From Acidobacteriaceae bacterium (GTDB lineage Bacteria; Acidobacteriota; Terriglobia; Terriglobales; Acidobacteriaceae), in the NCBI GenBank assembly GCA_003134855.1, contig PLCS01000008.1, positions 682,747-746,746 on the forward strand: DNA of 64,000 nucleotides, read 5' to 3'. The translations under genes were made by a program, and so were the position numbers. Below are positions 33,315 to 41,473 of the stretch, one piece after another; within the stretch, counting starts at the first letter, position 1; each line of letters starts with the position of its first letter. The notes beneath the pieces were generated by a model, which saw only the letters and a list, made by a program, of their open reading frames with translations, ran no database searches and was not told the origin of the DNA.

Positions 33315-34730
33315 CTATGCGGGCAGACGCTCATACAGCGCGGACGCGGTCTTTTCGCGCCGCATTTGCTCACGGATTCTAGCCAGCCCGCCGTCGGCCG
33401 TTAAACGCGCCCGCACGGCTTCGATGGGTTCGCGGGCCTGCAGTGCCGCCAGTTGCAGTTCGCGGTCCAATTCCTCGTCGCTGACGGTGATGTTTTCCTC
33501 AGCGGCGATACGATCCAACAGAATGTTCGTCTTCACCTCGGCCACGGCGCTGTCGCGCTGGGCCGTGCGCAGACGGGCAAAGTCCAGCTTGCGCATCTGC
33601 TCGGTGTCCATGCCCTGAGCCGCCAGGGCGCGCAGGCCGCGCTCCAGGCGCGTATCAATCTGCTCCTGCACCAGCGATTCGGGAACCGCAAAGATGTACT
33701 TCCCGGTAAGCGCGGCGAAGAGCCGGTCCTTGGTCTCGCTCTCCACGCTACGCCGCTTGCGGTTGGAGATGTGATCGCGGACGCGGGCTTCCAGATCCGC
33801 CAGGTTCTCGTAGTGGCCCAGCTCCTGGGCAAATTCGTCGGTCAACTCCGGCACTGTGCGCTTCTTGATGGCCTTTACCGCAACGTTGTAGGCCACGGTC
33901 TTGCCGGCCAGCTTGGGTTCGGCGTAATCGGCCGGATAGATGACCTCGGCCTTCAGCTCCTGATCGACTTTGGCGCCGCGCAGCACGGCGCTGAAGGCCT
34001 CCACCGTATCCTTGCCGCCCACTTCGACCAAGGTATCTTCACCGGCCACCGGAGGCGCCTCGGCGTCGTCCGCGATCTGCCCGCTATAAGTGATCTGCGC
34101 CCAGTCGCCGTCCTTGAGAGCGCGGTCCTCCTCGACCGGCTCGATGGTGGCGCGCGACTCGCGCAACTGCTCGATCTCGCGCTGGTACTCCTCCTCGGTG
34201 ATCTCCACCGGCGGCTTCTCTACGGTGACCGACTGATAGCCCTCGATGGAAAACTCCGGGACGTACTCGAAGACCGCCTTCACGTGCAGCGGCTGGCCGT
34301 CCTCGACGGTCATCTCCAGCACCCGCGGCTCGCCGACCGGCCTAACGCCCAGGTCGAGGACCGCCTTGTTGAAGCGATCGGGCAAAAGGCCGTCGATCAC
34401 GTCTTTGCGGATTCCCTCGGCAAAGCGGCGGCGGATGACCGTCTCCGGCACCTTGCCGGCGCGGAAGCCGGGAATCTTGGCGTACTTCCGGTAGTTGCCT
34501 GTCACCGTCCGATAGGCCTTGGAAACCTCTTCGGCGGGAATGTCCAGCACCAGTTCGCGGGTACACTCCGGATTCAGGATCGGGCCATGCGCATGGTCGT
34601 GGCCGGCATGGTCATGATCGTGACCTTCGTGATCGTGCGCCTCTTCGAGGCTTTCGTTCGACCCCTCGGCTGCGTCAGGTTGGGGGATGATATCGACTGT
34701 GTCGGTAGAACTCAACGTTTTGCCTTCCAT
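33315..34730 (-). CDS. tig: Trigger factor with N-terminal His-rich extension
   Basis: About 471 residues from the ATG at 34730. After a ~50-residue extension rich in His and Asp (HDHEGHDHDHAGHDHAHG) comes the ribosome-binding domain with IPGFRAGKVPETVIRRRF (the family signature). An FKBP-type PPIase domain follows from about residue 185 (LKDGDWAQITYSGQ), then a helical C-terminal chaperone domain. It binds nascent chains at the ribosome exit. The His-rich tail could bind metal; it is not part of the E. coli protein. A TTG at 34751 would add seven residues. First gene of the tig-clpP-clpX cluster. Confidence 0.93.
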   Translation of the reverse strand: MEGKTLSSTDTVDIIPQPDAAEGSNESLEEAHDHEGHDHDHAGHDHAHGPILNPECTRELVLDIPAEEVSKAYRTVTGNYRKYAKIPGFRAGKVPETVIRRRFAEGIRKDVIDGLLPDRFNKAVLDLGVRPVGEPRVLEMTVEDGQPLHVKAVFEYVPEFSIEGYQSVTVEKPPVEITEEEYQREIEQLRESRATIEPVEEDRALKDGDWAQITYSGQIADDAEAPPVAGEDTLVEVGGKDTVEAFSAVLRGAKVDQELKAEVIYPADYAEPKLAGKTVAYNVAVKAIKKRTVPELTDEFAQELGHYENLADLEARVRDHISNRKRRSVESETKDRLFAALTGKYIFAVPESLVQEQIDTRLERGLRALAAQGMDTEQMRKLDFARLRTAQRDSAVAEVKTNILLDRIAAEENITVSDEELDRELQLAALQAREPIEAVRARLTADGGLARIREQMRREKTASALYERLPA

Positions 34731-35084
34731 GCGCTGTGCGCGCCGAACCAACTACCAGGCTGAGGGATAAACCGCCTGTTTTGAGCCGCAAACCACCACC
34801 AATGGCGGCAGGCTGCCGCCGCGGGCTACCGCACGGGGCTTTACCCGCGCCGTGCGGACAAGGAACGGCCTGCTCTCATGGTAAGAGGATTTGCTGGAAG
34901 AATCAAACCGGCCGGACAGCTTTCAGTGCAAAAGGGGACCGTGAAAGGCACTACTCCACCCCACGGACGAAGACCTGTCCCTTCACCCCAGCGAGCAAAG
35001 ATCGCTTCCCTCACCCCAACGAGCACAAATCGCTCGTTGGGGACCCCGAGTCGCCGGGGGCCCCGAATCCGTGGGGACCCCGGT
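34731..35084. other. Intergenic region with GC-rich hairpins
   Basis: No gene is seen. Around 35008-35040 CCCCAACGAGC pairs with GCTCGTTGGGG, and GGGGACCCC/GGGGCCCCG runs follow to about 35085. An earlier, imperfect copy (CCCCAGCGAGCAAAGATCGC) begins near 34985. These look like another dispersed hairpin repeat next to the CPCC gene. Confidence 0.45.
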
Positions 35085-35330
35085 CTACTGCTCAGTAAGT
35101 TGGGGCTTGCGGACGTACGGCAGGAAGCGGGGATGGGCCGCGCCGCAGTGGGCGTAGTGGGTGCGGGCCTCGTCCAGGCTGAGGCCGCCGTTCACCGTCA
35201 GGCGAACCTCGGCGGCGTCCACGTCTTCCTGGCCGTCGTCCTCCCACCAGCAGACCGGGCACAAGGCAAGCGCGCCGGGCGCATCCAGCGTCTTGCACCC
35301 GCAGCACGGGCAGCGATAATGAGTCCCCAT
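35085..35330 (-). CDS. CPCC-family cysteine-rich zinc-ribbon protein
   Basis: An 81-residue protein. The N-terminus has two Cys pairs, YRCPCCGCKTL and ALCPVCWWEDDGQED, the signature of the CPCC domain, followed by LSLDEARTHYAHCGA and a basic end. Family members are small cytoplasmic proteins of unknown function, probably zinc-binding. The ATG at 35330 was chosen because it directly precedes the first Cys pair and has GGGGGA upstream; the frame stays open to 35507 without domain content. Confidence 0.75.
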   Translation of the reverse strand: MGTHYRCPCCGCKTLDAPGALALCPVCWWEDDGQEDVDAAEVRLTVNGGLSLDEARTHYAHCGAAHPRFLPYVRKPQLTEQ

Positions 35331-35936
35331 GGTTCCCCCATGAGGGTAGACGGGAAACACAGGGCGCAAGTTTACCGGGCGGCGAAAAACAGGCGATATT
35401 GATCCGGCCCGTAAATACATAAGATATCCGTGCCCCATCTTTGCTGTCATCCTGAGCGAGTGATAAAACTTCTGCATCACATTGTTTTCATTGGAGATAA
35501 CATGCAAGTTTTCGGCTGTGCAGTATCTGTGCAGGGAAACTGTGCAAATTTAGCCAATTTTGGCTGCTACAGGTCCTTCGGGCGTGAGGAGCCGCGGTGC
35601 GTCGCCCCTTCTTCCGAAGGTGAAGCCAGAACAGCAACTCACGGAGTAGCCATGTCCATACGGGATGTCGGTTCCTGCTGTTCATACTGATAACGATAAA
35701 TCATTGCAGCAATGGCCGCATCTTCGCCGCGTGTTCAGTGGTCAGAAGCGATGAAACCGAATGCTGATGCCGCAATCGCCAGTTGAGGTCTCAGCCGTGG
35801 GCTTCATGCAACGGATATCTTCCTTCAGAGGTTGCCCTGGGAATGCCTCATCATTTGGTGGCGAAGCAGGCACGGGCGGGGCAAAGTTGAGTTGATCCCT
35901 TCCTCGTTAACTCGATGGCTCTGGGCTGGTTGACTC
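35331..35936. other. Non-coding stretch at the core/accessory border
   Basis: About 600 bp with no convincing gene, repeat or RNA. Short frames on both strands lack ribosome-binding sites and protein-like composition. It marks the shift from conserved tig-clp genes to plasmid-type genes. Confidence 0.4.
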
Positions 35937-36122
35937 TCAGCTTCTAGTGCCTGTTCGCGGGTGGGGTGCCGGGGGCGTAGCGGGCGGCCCGTCGCAACGC
36001 GGGATGTGTGCTTTCATCTCCCGCGCCCCGTACTCCTTACCGCAACCCTTGGGGCACGGTCGCAGAATCTTCTTGCGTCCGGTGTTTTCCCAATGTCCAG
36101 ACGAGAACATGGCACGGGCCAC
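35937..36122 (-). CDS. Small zinc-finger-like protein or gene remnant
   Basis: Up to 61 residues: after a short N-terminus comes PCPKGCGKEYGAREMKAHIP then RC, giving a Cys-x3-Cys...His-x3-Cys pattern that could hold one zinc. The C-terminus is Pro-rich. The frame is open upstream and reads CQKHIDAAIVARAMFSS before it, similar to the start of small zinc-ribbon proteins, so this may be the 3' end of a longer broken gene. No good ribosome-binding site is seen. Confidence 0.35.
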   Translation of the reverse strand: MARAMFSSGHWENTGRKKILRPCPKGCGKEYGAREMKAHIPRCDGPPATPPAPHPRTGTRS

Positions 36123-36375
36123 AATCGCCGCGTCGATGTGTTTCTGACAGTGGGGGCTTGGTGGGCCTCGATGTGGGGAGTGAGGCGGGCGGAATCTCGC
36201 CGGAGATCTCGCCCGCGTGGACCGTTTATACGGCCGGGGGCGTATCTACAAGTGCAATCATAAACAGCATCCCAGATGTAAGATGCGCGACTTTCAAGGG
36301 AGTTCGCCCGTCGGGCGGGCAAAACATGACGCTCCGGTCTCCTGGAGCGTCCTTCAGGGTGGGAAGACGGGCGCA
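36123..36375. other. Hairpin-rich gap downstream of the ParB-type gene
   Basis: GACGCTCC pairs with GGAGCGTC (36330-36352), followed on the minus strand by ATGTTTTG, a possible second terminator. Another imperfect hairpin with GGGCGG and CCGCCC arms lies near 36183-36210. No gene is seen. Confidence 0.4.
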
Positions 36376-36403
36376 CAAAAATGGAGGTCTGCCGAAGCAG
36401 ACC
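36376..36403 (-). terminator. Rho-independent terminator of the ParB-type gene
   Basis: On the minus strand GGTCTGC, TTCG loop, GCAGACC (36403-36386), then TCCATTTTTG. A UUCG tetraloop hairpin followed by five T's, 20 bp after the stop codon. Confidence 0.75.
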
Positions 36404-36422
36404 CCCGAATTGACTCCTGACC

Positions 36423-38015
36423 TCAAGCCGCTTTTCTGGCCTTTGGCGGCGTGGCCTTCGCTGCCGGCTTCGGCGCCAGCTTGGCTTTCTCCTTCGCGGC
36501 GAACTCCTGCTTGACCTTGAGGCTGATGGCGTCCACGTCAACTTTGTACGCGGTCGTTGCATCGCGGAGTACCTGTGCGGCGTTCTGCTTGGTGGCCGCG
36601 TGTAGGATGGTGATTTCTACCAACAAACCACCTAACGCGCTCTCCTCGACATGACGCAAGTAGGCCGTAAACAGCTTCCCGATAGAGTCGCTGTCCTTTG
36701 CCTTCTTGATGCCGCGTTGACGGGCGACAATCTCCAAACGGCGTTCGTCCAGCAACGTCGCCAGTCGCTCGATCACGAAAAGCAGGTCGCGCTTCATCAA
36801 TCGCACCGGGACCGCTGCGACGATGGCGGCGAGTGTGCGAAGTCCGGTCGCCTGGGCAAGAGCTTCCTCGCGGCGGCGCTTCTGCTCCTCCACATTCGAT
36901 TTCGGTTCGTATGTGCTGGTCTGCTTCTTGGCGTGATGCACCGGGCAATCTGCCTGAGCGCAAACCGTGCGCGTTTCGCCCCTCTCGCTGCCTTCGGAGA
37001 CAATGGCCTCGGTGGTGTACTTGCACGTCTTGAACTCCGGGCGCGCGGCCTCTTCTTTCGTCTTGGGCTTTTCCTGCCGGATTTCGACATACTTGTTTCG
37101 CGGTAGCGTGGTGCTGCCTTCCTTCTGCTGACCATAGGCCGTGCTGATTTGTACCAGCTTCGGTTTTGCCGCGATAGTCTGCCGGATGTGTGCATCCAAC
37201 TTCGCGGCATAGCATTTCGGGTCTGAGCATGAATCTTTCTGCCCTGTTCCCATGTCGGCGAAAAGTAGCTTGTTATGCCCTGTGCGCTTCGGGCACTCGA
37301 CGCAAGTACCAGCCTCCGGCACAAGCTGTGTATCTGCTTTTGAGAATGGGGCGGTGGCGAGTTCCAAAAGGATGTTATGCTCAATCCACTGTTGAAGATT
37401 GCGCACGGGTAACAGAGTGCGCTTCGATTTGTTATTGCTTCCATACTGCTCCTGATAGCAAGCACTGAGCGCCTCTTCCTGCTGTGCGGGTTGTAGCTTC
37501 GCCAGTAACAGCGCGTGTCCGGTGCCTATCTCCTCGCGGTAGAACGCATCGACCACAACGGGCGAAAGCTCGGTCAATTTCAATCGGGCGGCCACAAATG
37601 CCGGACTCTTGGCGCATCTTGCGGCTATTTGTTCAATGGAGTATTTCGGCTCTTCCAAGTTGAGAAGCGCGCGGAAGCCGTTCGCCTCTTCCATCGGATG
37701 CACATCAGCGCGAATCAGATTTTCGACTAACTGCGCCTCCAATGCTTCCGCGTCGGTAAGGTTGACGATGCGCACAGGGACGGTTTCGGCCTCTGCCATT
37801 TGCGCGGCCCGGTAGCGCCGCGCTCCTGCGATAATCTCGAAGCCACGCTCGTTCAAAGGCCGGACAAGCAAGGGCGAAAGCACTCCTTGAACGCGAATAC
37901 TTTCGGCAAGTTCTTTGAGAGCGGCATTGTCATAGATGCGGCGGGGGTTGGTGGTTGACTCGGTGAGAACGGCAAGAGGAAGGTCGCGGTATTCGGTGGT
38001 GGTGTTCGGGTTCAT
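36423..38015 (-). CDS. ParB/Spo0J-type domain protein (plasmid partition-like)
   Basis: A 530-residue protein. Residues ~8-100 form a ParB-type nucleotide-binding domain (RDLPLAVLTESTTNPRRIYD, then FEIIAGARRYRAAQMA and ENLIRADVHPMEEANGFRAL), followed by a helix-turn-helix region (SIEQIAARCAKSPAFVAARL). The second half has two Cys/His clusters (CVECPKRTGHNK ... CSDPKCYAAKL, and CKYTTE ... CAQADCPVHH) that look like zinc sites, and ends in an Ala/Lys-rich tail. There is no parA nearby. Such long ParB-domain proteins are typical of conjugative plasmids' leading regions. The ArdC-type gene lies directly upstream in the same direction. Confidence 0.8.
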   Translation of the reverse strand: MNPNTTTEYRDLPLAVLTESTTNPRRIYDNAALKELAESIRVQGVLSPLLVRPLNERGFEIIAGARRYRAAQMAEAETVPVRIVNLTDAEALEAQLVENLIRADVHPMEEANGFRALLNLEEPKYSIEQIAARCAKSPAFVAARLKLTELSPVVVDAFYREEIGTGHALLLAKLQPAQQEEALSACYQEQYGSNNKSKRTLLPVRNLQQWIEHNILLELATAPFSKADTQLVPEAGTCVECPKRTGHNKLLFADMGTGQKDSCSDPKCYAAKLDAHIRQTIAAKPKLVQISTAYGQQKEGSTTLPRNKYVEIRQEKPKTKEEAARPEFKTCKYTTEAIVSEGSERGETRTVCAQADCPVHHAKKQTSTYEPKSNVEEQKRRREEALAQATGLRTLAAIVAAVPVRLMKRDLLFVIERLATLLDERRLEIVARQRGIKKAKDSDSIGKLFTAYLRHVEESALGGLLVEITILHAATKQNAAQVLRDATTAYKVDVDAISLKVKQEFAAKEKAKLAPKPAAKATPPKARKAA

Positions 38016-38093
38016 AGTTGCTCTCCTTGAGCGGGTTGGTCGTTCCGGAGGTTGAGCGGACGGCGTGAGGCCGCCCGCGCTGAAAATGATTGC

Positions 38094-39023
38094 TTAGCTG
38101 GCCTTCGCCAGTTCCGGTTCTGCTTCTTGCGCGTCTTCCGCTCTCGGTGTTTCAAGAGCGGAAAGAATGACGGCTGAGGTACGCTGGATAACTTCCAGGC
38201 TCTCGGCCAACAGTGCCGCGTTTCCGTGGTAAAGGTGGATGTAGTTCGCCGATACCCTGCCAGTGTCGAGACCGATAGTTTTGCCCACTACAAAAGCAAT
38301 CGCTTCAGCTTCTGTCTCGCGTACTATCTTGGTTGTTTCTGTGCGACGGTCGGCCTTGTGTAACATCTCGTGCGCTAGCTCATGGACCAAAGTTGAAAAT
38401 TCTTCGGCTGTTGACTGGCCGGGAAGCAAGACGATCTTTCCGCCGTAGCTGGCTCCCAATGCGGGGGCGATAGACTCCTTGAACTCAAGCTGAATGCCTT
38501 GCGCGACTACGAAATCAATCAGTCGTTCCCGGCGTTCGCCCACATCTCCGCTTACCTTGGTTGACAGTTCGGGAAGCTCCTCGCCGTCGGTCTGACTCAC
38601 ATCGAAGACATAGGCCGAACGGAACCCAACCAACACACCATGATTCTGTGTGCGTATGTCCTTCTCTGCCTCTTCATCCTTCTTGCGCTTGATGCCGATC
38701 ACAGGAGCAAGAATGCGGATGCCGTGCTCTCCCTTCTTGACTCTCCGCTTAAGCTGGTTCCACGCATAGAGGCCAGCAACGCGGGTTGCGTCTGGCTTCT
38801 GCCGCGCTATCTCCAAAATGTTGCCAAGGCTATAATTGTGAAATCTGCCCATCGCGGTTAGATAGGCGGTAAGTCCTTCGCTGTGTCCCTGCTCCAACTG
38901 CTCAATCAGGGCTTGCACATTTGCCGCGATTACTTCTTTCGCGGTCTGCTTCTGCTGCGGCTGGTTGGGGTTTTGGGTGGACGTGTTGACAGTGTTTGCG
39001 GTGGTAAGGTCTGCGCTTCTCAT
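38094..39023 (-). CDS. ArdC-like antirestriction protein with ImmA/IrrE-type metallopeptidase motif
   Basis: About 309 residues. An ArdC N-terminal-type ssDNA-binding region lies at residues ~30-130 (GRFHNYSLGNILEIARQKPD, then GLYAWNQLKRRVKKGEHGIR). A zinc peptidase-like domain follows with HELAHEMLH (HExxH) and a downstream RETEAEAIAFVVG third-ligand motif. ArdC proteins protect incoming conjugative DNA from restriction enzymes. The ATG at 39023 follows AAAGGAG. It precedes the ParB-type gene by 78 bp, so the two are probably one transcript. Confidence 0.85.
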   Translation of the reverse strand: MRSADLTTANTVNTSTQNPNQPQQKQTAKEVIAANVQALIEQLEQGHSEGLTAYLTAMGRFHNYSLGNILEIARQKPDATRVAGLYAWNQLKRRVKKGEHGIRILAPVIGIKRKKDEEAEKDIRTQNHGVLVGFRSAYVFDVSQTDGEELPELSTKVSGDVGERRERLIDFVVAQGIQLEFKESIAPALGASYGGKIVLLPGQSTAEEFSTLVHELAHEMLHKADRRTETTKIVRETEAEAIAFVVGKTIGLDTGRVSANYIHLYHGNAALLAESLEVIQRTSAVILSALETPRAEDAQEAEPELAKAS

Positions 39024-39063
39024 CGGTGATTCTCCTTTGTTGTTGCTCCTGAATTGGGGCAGT

Positions 39064-39081
39064 GTAGTTGCTAACAACTAC
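39064..39081. promoter_or_regulatory. Inverted repeat upstream of the ArdC-type gene
   Basis: GTAGTTG (39064-39070), CTAA, CAACTAC (39075-39081): a perfect 7-bp arm repeat about 40 bp before the ArdC start. It could be an operator or, by analogy with plasmid leading regions, part of a single-strand promoter hairpin (inference). Confidence 0.4.
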
Positions 39082-39658
39082 GCCTTGGCCCAGGCCCACG
39101 CCTGCGGGGGTAGCAACTGCAAGGGGAGGGGAATCACCCAGGGCTTGCAACGGAGCGCAGCGAGAGTGGAAAGCCCCTTGGTCTGCACAAACGGAGCGCA
39201 GCGCAGTACGGAAGACTGGGGATACCCCTTGCGGGCGCGAGGGGCGGAGCTCCTTAGGAAGGGTTTCTAAAGGGTAGGCGTTGCGGACAGGACACAGGTC
39301 CGCTAGAGGGGTAGCGCAAGACGTGCCGTTTTTTACTGCGGCGTGCCTGGAGCGTAGGGCAGGAGCCCTCACTGAAACGGGTGGAAAGTTAGTTACGTGT
39401 ATTTGTAAGTGTTGTAGCTTTGGAGAAAGCCTGCCATTTATGATTCGGGACATACATCAAAGATCACGAAGCAGCCCATGACCTAATGAATAATGCAGTA
39501 GAAAATGCATCGGACTGTTTGCGCGGCGCGGCCTGAGTACCTCAATAAGTGACTTGGTCTGTCTCCTAAAACCCAAAAAGCAACAGTCTCGAAGTCATTT
39601 TGGTTGATACTTGCCGACTTTTTGGGAAAATCTCTGCTGGCGGAAACTTTCGAGCCTT

Positions 39659-39684
39659 CCCAGGTCTCAAAAACGAGACCTGGG
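39659..39684. repeat. Dispersed hairpin repeat, family A
   Basis: CCCAGGTCTC, AAAAAC, GAGACCTGGG followed by GCACCCCC. Same element as in the core chromosome, here inside accessory DNA. Confidence 0.75.
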
Positions 39685-39832
39685 GCACCCCCGGTGGCGG
39701 GAGAACTCACATCACGCACGGTTAGGACCGGCAACCCGCCCTCAAACCTGCGCCGCCCGCCCAGCCGAGTATGGTTCAGGCTCGGGCATTCTAAATCTGG
39801 GCCACCGTCAGCCGCGAAATAGTACAATGTAG

Positions 39833-40044
39833 TCTCCCAGGAAACGCCGGTCGCCATTCGGGAGTGTTCGACCAGTGGGCGTTGATGCTGAAATGCCCGG
39901 TTGAACGGTCGTTGGAAAGGGCTGCCGCCATAAAACGCGCATATCGGATCATCGCCCGTTGTATGGGGATGGTCGTGAGATATCCGCGAAACCGCGGAAC
40001 CCTGACTCCCAATGATGCCGTTGGCTGCCCGGTTTCCTGGGAGA
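39833..40044. mobile_element. MITE-like element with 13-bp terminal inverted repeats
   Basis: TCTCCCAGGAAAC (39833-39845) is the exact reverse complement of GTTTCCTGGGAGA (40032-40044), with partial match continuing inward (CCGG). The 212-bp unit has no transposase gene. Its inner part is open in one plus-strand frame, so it might instead be a transposase fragment between two ends. No clear target-site duplication is seen. Confidence 0.5.
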
Positions 40045-40134
40045 TCATAGAAATGCAGCGAGTCCGGTATTCGCGGGGACTAAGCAGGTCATGTTTGCTG
40101 TTAGTGCTGTGCCAAGGCTGGGTAGGTGAGCTTG

Positions 40135-40998
40135 ATGGAAAAGGAATCGAAGCGTGTGTGCTTTGTCGTCATGCCTTACGGACGAACCGAATCTGAGATT
40201 AAATGGTTCAAGGGATGGTACAAAGAGTGCCTCGCAACGGGTGCCGAAAAAGCGGGGTACACCCCGCAGTTGGCGGCGAATGCGCACACGCCAACTGCAA
40301 TCAATGACGAGATTAGGCTGAGCCTCGTCCAATCTGAGATGGTTCTTTGCGACTTGGGAGGCGTCACGGCTGAAGAGAGCCCAAATCCCAATGTTATGTA
40401 CGAGCTTGGAATACGTCATGCCTTTAATCTTCCAGTCGTAATCTTAGCCTGGAAGAAACAGCAATTGCCGTTCGACATAGCTAACCAGCGCATCATCATG
40501 GAAGATCGCGAAATGTTTTCCTTGGAAACGAATATCACGCAAATTGTCGAACATATCAAGTCTGCGGAAAGCGGTGCGTTTTATCGGCCGATGGACGCAG
40601 TTAGGCGGGTGGCGGCCCTCGATAGCGCCGCCAAATCGGTTACGACTGATACAGTATTGCGGGATCTCGTGGAGGAGGTTGCAAGTCTAAAGGGTACTAT
40701 TGGATCGTCGGCGGCTGGTCGAACCGGGAGGGTGCACAGGCCAAATAACTCCCCAAAATGCGATGCTACTGCGCCTCACAACAATCAAGCCCAGATATAC
40801 CATCTTCTTGGAAGCACCGAGCGACGTAAGGAACTTATGCAGCAGTTGGAGGCCCGCGGTATTAGCAAGCAGCAGTCAGGAGATTTCTTTTCGCACATGA
40901 TCCCCGGAGGTCTTGTATCTTGCGCGTGTACATGGGGCATTGAATCGTGGGTCGAGTATGTTGCGAGCTGTATCGGGGGGAATATCTCGCGTCCATAG
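40135..40998 (+). CDS. Nucleoside 2-deoxyribosyltransferase-like domain protein
   Basis: About 287 residues. Residues ~5-125 have a Rossmann-like core: a first strand VCFVVMPYGRTESEIKW, then MVLCDLGGVTAEESPNPNVM and YELGIRHAFNLPVVILAW. The D...NPNVxYELGxRHA pattern is found in deoxyribosyltransferase-like and TIR-related nucleotide-binding domains of defence proteins. A linker (~150-200) and a short C-terminal helical region with SSKQQ-like repeats follow; no effector domain is recognised. AGGTGA precedes the ATG at 40135. It is a lone plus-strand gene in leftward accessory DNA. A nucleotide-sensing or defence role is possible, not shown. Confidence 0.6.
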   Translation: MEKESKRVCFVVMPYGRTESEIKWFKGWYKECLATGAEKAGYTPQLAANAHTPTAINDEIRLSLVQSEMVLCDLGGVTAEESPNPNVMYELGIRHAFNLPVVILAWKKQQLPFDIANQRIIMEDREMFSLETNITQIVEHIKSAESGAFYRPMDAVRRVAALDSAAKSVTTDTVLRDLVEEVASLKGTIGSSAAGRTGRVHRPNNSPKCDATAPHNNQAQIYHLLGSTERRKELMQQLEARGISKQQSGDFFSHMIPGGLVSCACTWGIESWVEYVASCIGGNISRP

Positions 40999-41053
40999 TA
41001 ACTCAAATGACCCGGCGGGTGGCCCACTTCTGACCTGCCAAAAAATTGGGTGC

Positions 41054-41079
41054 CCCAGGTCTCGATTTTGAGACCTGGG
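41054..41079. repeat. Dispersed hairpin repeat, family A (reverse orientation)
   Basis: GGTGCCCCAGGTCTC, GATTTT, GAGACCTGGG: the GGTGCC flank on the left shows the element is inverted relative to the other copies. Confidence 0.75.
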
Positions 41080-41129
41080 ATTGCATGAACCCTTCCCAGC
41101 CACGGATCACTCCCGAAAAACGTTAGGTT

Positions 41130-41200
41130 CCTATCGGGACTGCCCCGGCAGACGAGGCGAGGTTGAGCCCGGTTCATTCGTCCGGGGCAGTTTCGATAGG
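41130..41200. repeat. Imperfect inverted repeat near the IS91-type element
   Basis: CCTATCGGGACTGCCCCGG (41130-41148) and CCGGGGCAGTTTCGATAGG (41182-41200) match at 17 of 19 positions around a 33-nt loop. It may be an end structure of a mobile element or a strong transcript hairpin. Confidence 0.45.
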
Positions 41201-41473
41201 ATCGTTTGTACTGAGCCGTTGGCGTTTGCGGCGGATGCGGTGATCTACTTATGTATTTTCAATCGCGCCGTGTTGCCGATGGTGGCTATTGTTAGCACGT
41301 AACTGAAGCAGCGGAGTGGGGAGAGCTCCTTAGGTGAGCGGAACTGAGTGCTGCAAGGTGTGCGTGAGCGCCGTATACAGGGTGCGTGAGCAGCTTGAGG
41401 ACATAGGACGGCGTTGCATGCACGAGCATGCCATGGGGCGACCGGGGTAGATGCATCGTGGGCCATGGATGTT

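Larger units (their letters stand above)
39024..40134. other. Long gap with repeats and a MITE-like element
   Basis: It holds an inverted repeat (39064-39081), a family-A hairpin (39659-39684) and a MITE-like unit (39833-40044). The 39120-39300 part is purine-rich with repeated GGAGCGCAGCG words, typical of plasmid intergenic DNA. No gene is supported. Confidence 0.5.
40999..41473. other. Gap left of the IS91-type element
   Basis: It contains a family-A hairpin (41054-41079, reverse orientation) and an imperfect inverted repeat (41130-41200). The remaining 270 bp up to the transposase stop codon show no gene and may include the ori-end of the insertion element. Confidence 0.45.

Noticed and set aside
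33453..34763. Plus-strand 436-codon open frame inside tig
   Set aside because: Antisense shadow of the trigger factor gene with no start signal.
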